A stretch of DNA of 28,132 nucleotides from Chloroflexota bacterium (GTDB lineage: Bacteria > Chloroflexota > Anaerolineae > UBA1429), in assembly GCA_012515695.1 (NCBI GenBank), contig JAAYXX010000415.1:1-28132 (forward strand), in the 5' to 3' direction. A model generated the notes under the pieces. The model had not been told where the DNA came from and did not search any database. It saw only the letters and a list, made by a program, of their open reading frames with translations. Shown here one piece after another: positions 22,672-28,132 of this stretch. Position numbers and translations under genes: made by a program. The first letter of the stretch is position 1, and every line of letters begins with the position of its first letter.

Positions 22672-22697
22672 AAAGGCGCTTGTTTCCAAGCGCCTTT
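22672..22697. terminator. Bidirectional terminator between dehydratase and slyD-like gene
   Basis: A perfect 11-bp stem AAAGGCGCTTG/CAAGCGCCTTT (22672-22682 with 22687-22697) has a 4-nt loop. On the minus strand the stem is followed by a T-rich tail (TGTTTTCTCC), and on the plus strand it ends in TTT. It separates two convergent genes. Confidence 0.88.
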
Positions 22698-22718
22698 CCC
22701 TCTGAACACCAGACCAGG

Positions 22719-23258
22719 CTAGTGGCAGCAGCCCTCTTCGTCGCAGCAAGAATCGTCGTCGCAGCAAGAGTCGCCGCAACTGCTGCAACTGCCACCGCAC
22801 CCGTCGCAGGTCATCATGAGTTCTTCGGGCGTGGCTTCGCGCACGTCGTTAACGCGCACATGGAAGTAGAGCGTTTTGCCCGCGAGCGGGTGGTTCAGGT
22901 TGACGACTACCTGGTCCCCCTGGATTTCCTCGACGTATACGACGGCGATGCGCCCATCGTCCGTGCGCATACGGAAAGCCATACCTTCTTCTAGCTCGGG
23001 CGGGAAGATGCTGCGGGGCAGGGTCTCGACCAGATCCGAGTCATACTCGCCATAGCCCTCTTCGGGAAGGACGACCACGTCTTTTTCCTGGCCCGTTTCC
23101 ATACCAGCGAGTTGTTTTTCCAGGCCGGGGATAATCTGCCCCTGGCCCTGGATATACATCAACGGCTCGCGACCTTCGGAGGTATCCACGACTCCTTCGT
23201 CATCCAGCCGCAGGGTATAGTCAAGGCTCACCACCATATTATCTTGCACAGTTGCCAT
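22719..23258 (-). CDS. slyD: SlyD-like FKBP-type peptidyl-prolyl isomerase with Cys-rich tail
   Basis: This 179-residue protein has an FKBP domain with an insert-in-flap, as in SlyD. MYIQGQGQIIPGLEKQLAGM (34-53) is the typical core, and VVVLPEEGYGEYD starts the flap. It is a cytoplasmic folding helper and metal-binding chaperone. The tail after 150 has ten Cys in the pattern C-x2-C-x3-C-x2-C-x3-CC-x4-CC-x4-CC followed by His179. E. coli SlyD has a His-rich nickel-binding tail; a Cys-rich one suggests soft-metal (Zn, Cu, Cd) or different binding. The start at 23258 has a purine-rich but weak SD. A promoter and a hairpin precede it. Confidence 0.92.
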   Translation of the reverse strand: MATVQDNMVVSLDYTLRLDDEGVVDTSEGREPLMYIQGQGQIIPGLEKQLAGMETGQEKDVVVLPEEGYGEYDSDLVETLPRSIFPPELEEGMAFRMRTDDGRIAVVYVEEIQGDQVVVNLNHPLAGKTLYFHVRVNDVREATPEELMMTCDGCGGSCSSCGDSCCDDDSCCDEEGCCH

Positions 23259-23303
23259 TTCTTATATACTTCTCTTTCTGCCCGTTTGCCGGACGTAAAA
23301 TAT

Positions 23304-23332
23304 AAGGGCCACATCTCTGCTCCGTGGCCCTT
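23304..23332 (-). promoter_or_regulatory. 5' leader hairpin of slyD-like gene
   Basis: AAGGGCCAC (23304-23312) pairs with GTGGCCCTT (23324-23332) around an 11-nt loop. On the minus strand it is followed by ATATTTTA. It begins only about 8 nt after the predicted transcription start. It could stabilise the 5' end or act as an early terminator. Confidence 0.5.
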
Positions 23333-23346
23333 TTGGTGACACCTTG

Positions 23347-23375
23347 AATATACCACAGAGCGGTCATAGTTTCAA
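23347..23375 (-). promoter_or_regulatory. Promoter of slyD-like gene
   Basis: On the minus strand TTGAAA (23375-23370) and TATATT (23352-23347) are 17 bp apart. The predicted start is near 23340. Confidence 0.65.
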
Positions 23376-23445
23376 TTTCGGATTTCGTGTATCGCCCGCA
23401 CCGCTATCCGATGTACGGGGCGGCGGCAAGAGCGATTGCGATTAT

Positions 23446-23475
23446 TTGACCGCCTGTTTCGGCCTCAAGTATACT
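23446..23475 (+). promoter_or_regulatory. Promoter of lipoprotein gene
   Basis: TTGACC (23446-23451) and TATACT (23470-23475) are 18 bp apart. The predicted start near 23482 gives a leader of about 54 nt before the gene. Confidence 0.65.
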
Positions 23476-23535
23476 GGGCCTAACCCCTGGCTGGCAGCGC
23501 AACTTCTGCCTTACCCTTTATCTCAAGGAGCACTT

Positions 23536-25320
23536 ATGCATGCACGTCGAGTCCAGCGGACGATCCTGGTTCTGCTGGCGCTGGTTCTGAGTTGTTATCT
23601 GTTGGCTGGCTGTCAGGTGGCGGGCCGCAAGAGCGACCGCGCTAGCCATGACTGGAGCCGGGGCCAATACCTGGGCAGGACGATTCTGAACGGGCCGGTG
23701 GGGTTTGCGCTTGATCCCGCTGGGGATGCAGCGTATGTGGCATGGGTGGCCGCGACGGATGACGGTGCGGCCCAGGTGGTGCATTTTGCGCGGCTGGACG
23801 CTGCGGGGGAGGTGGTCACCGAGCGCAACCTGCCCATCACGATGATGTCGCCGTCTGACGTTGAGCTGGTCGCTGGAAACGACGGCCAGGTACACCTGCT
23901 GTGGGTGGATCGCCTGGGCGACGAGCGGCGGCTGTTCTACACGCAACTGGACAGCATGGGCGAGTTGGTGCGCGACGCTCAACCCATCTCGCTGGAGGGA
24001 CTGGGGGCCGCGCGCTATGATGCGGGCCTTGCTCCCACCGGCGAGCTGGACGTCTTTTGGTGCGCTCAGGAAGGGGAGGGCGCGGGCCTGTACCATTTGC
24101 GGCTGACGAGCGCGGGCGAGGTGGCAGCCGATAATCTGCTGCTGGCTGAGGGCGGGTTCGCCCCCGCGTTCCGGCGCGACCAGAGCGGGCTGGCGCATCT
24201 GGTCTGGTATCAGGAACCCACGTATGGGCGATACTACCTGCACTATGCGGTTTTCGATGGCGAGGCCCGCCAGCTTGACGCGGCTGCGCTGCTCACGAGC
24301 TTTCCGGCGGGCGGGGGGCTGGTGGCGCATCGGCCAACAATCGGCCTGGCCGGAAGCGACGCCTATGTGTTCTGGGCGCTGGAGCGGCGCGGCGGCGGGC
24401 TATCTGATCCGGGCGCCGAGTCTTATTGCGTGACGTTCCCTCTGGGCAGGCCCGAACAAGCGCAAGCGCCCCGGCAGGTTCTACTGCCTGCGTCGAACTA
24501 TCCCGAATATGGGCGGGTGCATACCGCGTTCAATGTGGGCGAACTGGCGGGTGTCGCGGCTCAAGATGCTGCGGCGCAGTTCGTCTATCTGGCTGCGACG
24601 TCTGAGGAGCATGGGGAGCAACTGGCCGTGGTTTTCTCGACGCAACTTGATGGGCGCAGGTCCAGCAATGTGCAGGTATTGTTGACGGTCTGGGCCAATG
24701 GCGAGTTGGAGGGGTACCAGGTGGCGGGCAAGACCGGGTCAAGCTCGCTGCGGCCAGTGTTGCGGAGCGGCAACGGGAATCTGCACGTGGCGTGGATAGA
24801 CACAGCCGGATTCGGCCAATATGACGTGTACTATGCCAGCACGGCAGCGGCGGCGCGGGCGAGGCTGAACCGTGTAACGGCGCAGGATGTGCTGGCCGAG
24901 GTTGCAGACGTGCTGTGGGCCATGACGCAGGCCGTGGGCCTGATCCCGCTAACGTTTATGTGGGCGGGGGCCCCGATGATTATCATGGCCATCTATCTCT
25001 TTATCACCGTCGAGTCTGATCTGGCGAGACGGGGGCCACGGGTGATGCTGGTGGTGTCGATCCTGCTGTATGTGTTCTTGAAATATCTTACCGGTGACTA
25101 TTGGCTGGGAGCGGTTGATTTGCCGGGGATGTCTCGCGACCTGGTGCTGTGGCTGGGGGCGCTGACTCCGCTGATCATTGGCGGGCTGGCTGGCGCACTG
25201 ACCTGGCTTTTTATGCGGCGGCGCGAGTATGCTTCGCTGGTTCAGACGTTTGCCATTTTCGTGGCGTGTGATGCTGTGCTGACCCTGCTGGTCTATATTC
25301 CAGGCATTCTGGTGGAATAG
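23536..25320 (+). CDS. Unrecognised lipoprotein with repeat-type extracellular domain and four C-terminal membrane helices
   Basis: This 594-residue protein has a signal peptide with lipobox LLAGC (Cys26). Residues about 45-450 are rich in repeated beta-type segments (VGFALDPAGDAAYVAWVA, DGQVHLLWVDR, GLAHLVWYQE, GNLHVAWID), consistent with a beta-propeller. The C-terminal part has four hydrophobic helices at about 468-492, 502-518, 536-560 and 569-592. A lipid-anchored N-terminus plus a polytopic C-terminus is an uncommon combination. No enzymatic motif or family was recognised. The start at 23536 is 5 nt after AAGGAG and opens the signal peptide, and an ATG at 23344 has no such support. It has its own promoter and converges with the subtilase gene. 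Confidence 0.75.
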   Translation: MHARRVQRTILVLLALVLSCYLLAGCQVAGRKSDRASHDWSRGQYLGRTILNGPVGFALDPAGDAAYVAWVAATDDGAAQVVHFARLDAAGEVVTERNLPITMMSPSDVELVAGNDGQVHLLWVDRLGDERRLFYTQLDSMGELVRDAQPISLEGLGAARYDAGLAPTGELDVFWCAQEGEGAGLYHLRLTSAGEVAADNLLLAEGGFAPAFRRDQSGLAHLVWYQEPTYGRYYLHYAVFDGEARQLDAAALLTSFPAGGGLVAHRPTIGLAGSDAYVFWALERRGGGLSDPGAESYCVTFPLGRPEQAQAPRQVLLPASNYPEYGRVHTAFNVGELAGVAAQDAAAQFVYLAATSEEHGEQLAVVFSTQLDGRRSSNVQVLLTVWANGELEGYQVAGKTGSSSLRPVLRSGNGNLHVAWIDTAGFGQYDVYYASTAAAARARLNRVTAQDVLAEVADVLWAMTQAVGLIPLTFMWAGAPMIIMAIYLFITVESDLARRGPRVMLVVSILLYVFLKYLTGDYWLGAVDLPGMSRDLVLWLGALTPLIIGGLAGALTWLFMRRREYASLVQTFAIFVACDAVLTLLVYIPGILVE

Positions 25321-25342
25321 AAGCGGCTCATAGAGGCTGTTG

Positions 25343-25698
25343 TCCTCCCCCTGGAAGGGGATCGGCCCGCCGCCATCCTTGGTTAATGGCGCTAACTTTT
25401 CGCGGATCAAGTGCTGGGGCAAGATCAGAGTTACCCTCATCCGCCCTTCGGGCACCGGTAAGCGCGGCAATATCCCACCGGCATATATGCCGCCCTCGCC
25501 CTTTGGGAGAGTGCGGCTTTCAGCCGGGCGGCTGGGTACAGCCGGGGGTGAGGGGGGTGACGGGGATCTGCTGGCCGTGACAATCAAAAGTTAGCGCCAT
25601 TATCATCTCCTTGGCGGTTTACAGTTATGCCGGCTGGAAGCTGGCGGTCCAATGAGTAGGCGCGCCTGCAAGGCGCGGCTACTTGTCCGCTTTTGAAC
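25343..25698. repeat. Dispersed intergenic repeat, copy 2 (MITE-like core 25384-25602)
   Basis: The core is 219 bp with perfect 17-bp terminal inverted repeats, TAATGGCGCTAACTTTT at 25384-25400 and its complement at 25586-25602. The interior shares long stretches with copy 1 (for example GATCAAGTGCTGGGGCAAGA and GGCTGGGTACAGCCGGGGG). The flanks are also shared: CCTGGAAGGGGAT on the left, and CTTGGCGG plus a TATGCCGGCTGGAAGCTGG hairpin module on the right. No transposase is encoded. The intergenic region 25321-25767 contains only this and a terminator. Confidence 0.8.
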
Positions 25699-25701
25699 GT
25701 C

Positions 25702-25738
25702 AACGGGGGAGTGGGTAGTGATTGCCCGCTCCCCCGTT
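25702..25738. terminator. Bidirectional terminator between lipoprotein and subtilase genes
   Basis: AACGGGGGAG (25702-25711) pairs with CTCCCCCGTT (25729-25738), with an inner GGG/CCC pairing. It separates convergent genes. Confidence 0.75.
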
Positions 25739-25767
25739 TGCTATGCTGTAGCCGTGGTATGGGCGCG

Positions 25768-27711
25768 CTAGTAGGTGATAGCCAACCCCCATTTCAGGAG
25801 GACGCCCGCGTCGCGTTTGTTTGTGTCCACGATATGGAGCCGCCAATCCCCTTCGGCGGACTTGCCGATCAGTGGGGCGAAAAGGGCTGGCTCGGTGCTG
25901 GAGCGAAAGCTGGCGATCAGGTCATCCTGGCTGCCGCCGGACCTGTCCCGGAGGATGATCTCGCGTCCCTGTGGTGCCTTCAAGATCAATTTCAGGTCGC
26001 CGCGCCAGGTGTGGCGAATGTCTACGCTGACCTCGATGTCTCGGATGGGCACGTCCAGGGGAAAGGTGATCGGGTCTTCCACCTCGCCGGGGTCGGGGAT
26101 GGGCTTGTTCACCCGATGCTCCACAAAGAGCACTTGCGGCAGGCGTAGCGCCTGACTCGCGCCCGCGGCCAGGGCGACGGCCTTTTCCGCGTTGATGCGC
26201 CCGTGGCCAAAGTAGGGCGAGTGACCATCCACGTACTCCCCGTTCTCCTCGTCGATTTTATCCGCCGTATCCATCATGATTTGCTTGACCTCGGCGGCGG
26301 TCAGGTCGGGGTTGACCGAAAGGATCAATGCGGCCAGCCCGGCTGCCAGCGGGGTGGCGCTAGAGGTGCCGCCAAAGTCATGGGTATAGTCCTCCGCCGA
26401 GTAGCCCTTGGTTCCGCGTCGGTCGGTGGTGGTGATCCGGCGGCCCGGTGTGCCGCTGGAGGGGGCGCAAAGGGTGATTTCCGGGCCATAGTTGCTATAG
26501 GACGAGTGCTTGTCCAGGCTGTTGGAGGCTGCCACGGCGATTACGTCGGGGTGTAGCGCGAACCCCTGGTAGGACACCTGGCCGTCCTTTTCCCCGTTCA
26601 GCGGACGGCCCTCGTTGCCAGCCGCGAACAGGATGACGCACCCCTTTTTGTTGCGGCGTCCCTGCGTAGCGGCCTTGCGGATGATGCCGCTCATCTTGGT
26701 GGATAGCGGAAAGTTCCAGGCTCCGGCGGACCAGCTGCAACTGACCACGTCGGCGTTGTTGTCGATGATGTACTGGAACATCTGCATGACGGACTGGTCG
26801 GTCAGCCATTGGGCCATACGCACGGGCATAAAGGCGCACCGGGGAGCCAGCCCGACGCCGCCAATGCCGTTTTCCTCGGCGATGGCTACCCCCGCGCAGG
26901 CTGTGCCGTGGTTTTCGCCCTCCATCATGGGGGCAGGGTCAAGGTCGTTCTGGCTGAAATCGCGTGGGGCGACGATCTTGCCGGGGGCAGAGAACTCGGG
27001 GTGGGTCAGGTCAAAGCCGTCGTCAATGATGCTCACCACGATATCCCGCGACCCCAGGGTATACTCCCAGGCTCCTTCTGCTTTGACGTCTGCCCCTGCC
27101 GCGAGGCCCGTTTTGTCTCCCCGATTGTGCAGATGCCACTGTTCCGGGTAGAGCGGGTCTGCCGGGATGTATTTCAGCGAAACCTGAAAGCTCAGGTCAG
27201 GCTCGGCTGTCTCGATTTCGGGTAATTGCTGAAGCTCGGCGGCAATCTTGAGAGGGTTCTTGGTGGACGCCTGTGTCAGGCGCACCGTGTGGCCGTGCGG
27301 CAGGAAGTCCAGGTCTTCGATGATCTCCAGGCCGTACTTGGCGAGGATTTCCTCGCACTTTTGCGGTGACACATCGGGCTTGAACTGGATGGTCATGGTG
27401 CCGGTGGGGATGACTGCCCCGCTGGGGGTGTTGTCTATCGAATAGACGTGGCTGACGACGTCGCTGGCGGGGGCCTCGCGCAGTTGGTCCATGGTCTCTT
27501 CGAGTTTATCGGTTTCCTCGACGGCAAAGACCTCCATATTGGCTGTTGCTACCGATTCTACGTGTCGCACGGGCGCTTGAGGCTGGCCGCAGCAGGCTTC
27601 CAGCGTCTTGACACTGGCGGCTCGGCCTTGCTTGGTACGCACTGCGAAATACTCGGGCGTCTTTTTGAAGGTTACCTTGCGGCCACCGCGCTTTATCGTG
27701 ATCTCGTTCAT
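25768..27711 (-). CDS. Subtilisin-like serine protease with C-terminal P domain
   Basis: This 647-residue S8-family peptidase has an N-terminal region (about 1-185) with no recognised signal peptide. The start MNEITIKRGGRKVTF is hydrophilic, so it is likely cytoplasmic or exported by another route. The catalytic triad is Asp230 in SIIDDG, His268 in NHGTACAG and Ser450 in GGTSSATP, with oxyanion Asn366 in AAGNEG. A P (Homo B) domain follows at about 545-647 (VPIRDIEVSVDIRHTWRGDL ... WGLAI), as in proprotein convertases. The start at 27711 has GAGGAG 5 nt upstream; an in-frame ATG at 27897 lies upstream of the promoter and is rejected. Expression should be strong because of the perfect promoter. 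Targets are unknown. Confidence 0.93.
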   Translation of the reverse strand: MNEITIKRGGRKVTFKKTPEYFAVRTKQGRAASVKTLEACCGQPQAPVRHVESVATANMEVFAVEETDKLEETMDQLREAPASDVVSHVYSIDNTPSGAVIPTGTMTIQFKPDVSPQKCEEILAKYGLEIIEDLDFLPHGHTVRLTQASTKNPLKIAAELQQLPEIETAEPDLSFQVSLKYIPADPLYPEQWHLHNRGDKTGLAAGADVKAEGAWEYTLGSRDIVVSIIDDGFDLTHPEFSAPGKIVAPRDFSQNDLDPAPMMEGENHGTACAGVAIAEENGIGGVGLAPRCAFMPVRMAQWLTDQSVMQMFQYIIDNNADVVSCSWSAGAWNFPLSTKMSGIIRKAATQGRRNKKGCVILFAAGNEGRPLNGEKDGQVSYQGFALHPDVIAVAASNSLDKHSSYSNYGPEITLCAPSSGTPGRRITTTDRRGTKGYSAEDYTHDFGGTSSATPLAAGLAALILSVNPDLTAAEVKQIMMDTADKIDEENGEYVDGHSPYFGHGRINAEKAVALAAGASQALRLPQVLFVEHRVNKPIPDPGEVEDPITFPLDVPIRDIEVSVDIRHTWRGDLKLILKAPQGREIILRDRSGGSQDDLIASFRSSTEPALFAPLIGKSAEGDWRLHIVDTNKRDAGVLLKWGLAITY

Positions 27712-27855
27712 GTTACTCCTCTTTAAATTTGCGTGAACGTAGGGAATAGCCGTTGCGAGCGCGAGGCGCGGTCTCGGCAGTGGCCCCGCGTCTGTGTGGG
27801 GTAGCCCCGGCGGGGCGGTTGGTGAGCAATGGGCGGGGCGAGACCTGATATTTCG

Positions 27856-27884
27856 ATTATAAGGGCAGACAGGCGGGATGTCAA
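27856..27884 (-). promoter_or_regulatory. Perfect-consensus promoter of subtilase gene with AT-rich upstream element
   Basis: On the minus strand TTGACA (27884-27879), a 17-bp spacer and TATAAT (27861-27856) match the sigma70 consensus exactly. The AT-rich run at 27885-27912 lies just upstream of the -35 box, as expected of an UP element. The leader to 27711 is about 138 nt and GC-rich, with possible hairpins but no terminator T-run. Confidence 0.88.
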
Positions 27885-27915
27885 TAATTATTAGCAAAAT
27901 ACTTTTAAAAAGAGT

Positions 27916-28132
27916 CGAAACAGCTAATATCGCTGGCTTGCGCGTGAGAAAGGCTTGCAGGACTTGACGTCGAGTTTACGTTACGCCGCACAGTTCGTGA
28001 TAGATTGATACTGTGAAGGATTCTGTCTGGCGGGTGTATCAAGGGCGCGGTTCGGACTAGCGGTGTACTGCTGCGGGGGGCGCTATTGTCCCGAATGTGC
28101 TGCTGGATCGAGCCGCGTTGCTGATGGGGAAT
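27916..28132. other. Right edge, no supported gene
   Basis: No gene is supported. A minus-strand frame stays open from the edge to a TAA near 27912 but lacks a start and any motif. CACAGT and ACTGTG form a short spaced inverted repeat near 27988-28013. The significance is unknown. Confidence 0.3.

Overview
The window is about 60% GC, densely packed and bacterial. Promoters are sigma70-like (TTGACA, 17 bp, TAnnAT), Shine-Dalgarno sites are strong, and several starts are GTG. The gene content and protein style (argCBDAGH cluster, FmdB, CsoR-family repressor, AmrS, DUF1680 hydrolase, low-complexity Ser/Thr/Pro-linked lipoproteins) suggest a member of the Chloroflexota (Anaerolineae-like). That taxon is an inference; there is no rRNA or other marker gene here. 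I saw no tRNA, rRNA, CRISPR array, transposase or phage gene.

Layout. 1-700: a cold-shock protein with a long structured leader. 698-2831 (minus): a PAP2 phosphatase and a sorbosone dehydrogenase-type lipoprotein. 3136-4191 (plus): a UroD-superfamily protein. 4295-9902 (minus): a directon of DUF1680/GH127 glycosidase, GNAT acetyltransferase, FAD oxidoreductase, an unrecognised wHTH-domain protein and a ferric-reductase-like membrane protein. 10056-11493 (plus): thioredoxin, FmdB zinc ribbon, CsoR-family repressor and a tiny membrane ORF, with a textbook CsoR/FrmR-type operator at the promoter and a strong terminator. 11956-14301 (plus): endonuclease IV, cupin and AmrS radical SAM enzyme. 14591-21159 (minus): the arginine operon argC-argB-argD-argA-argG-argH. 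21519-22661 (plus): an enolase-superfamily sugar-acid dehydratase. 22719-23258 (minus): a SlyD-like isomerase with a Cys-rich tail. 23536-25320 (plus): a lipoprotein with a C-terminal four-helix membrane domain. 25768-27711 (minus): a subtilase with a P domain behind a perfect-consensus promoter.

Two regulatory systems stand out. First, the arg operon has a complete attenuator layout: a consensus promoter, a short leader ORF with an SD and Arg codons at positions 9, 10 and 13, then an intrinsic terminator just before argC. Arginine-codon attenuation of a bacterial arg operon is not a standard textbook case. Second, the thioredoxin operon appears to be autoregulated by its own CsoR-family repressor. 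That repressor has Cys at the two thiol positions but Tyr where copper sensors have His, which points to a persulfide/thiol sensor (CstR-like) rather than a metal sensor.

Two diverged copies of a roughly 350-380 bp intergenic repeat (about 11500 and 25343) contain a 211-219 bp MITE-like core with 17-bp terminal inverted repeats. Convergent gene pairs are separated by hairpin terminators.
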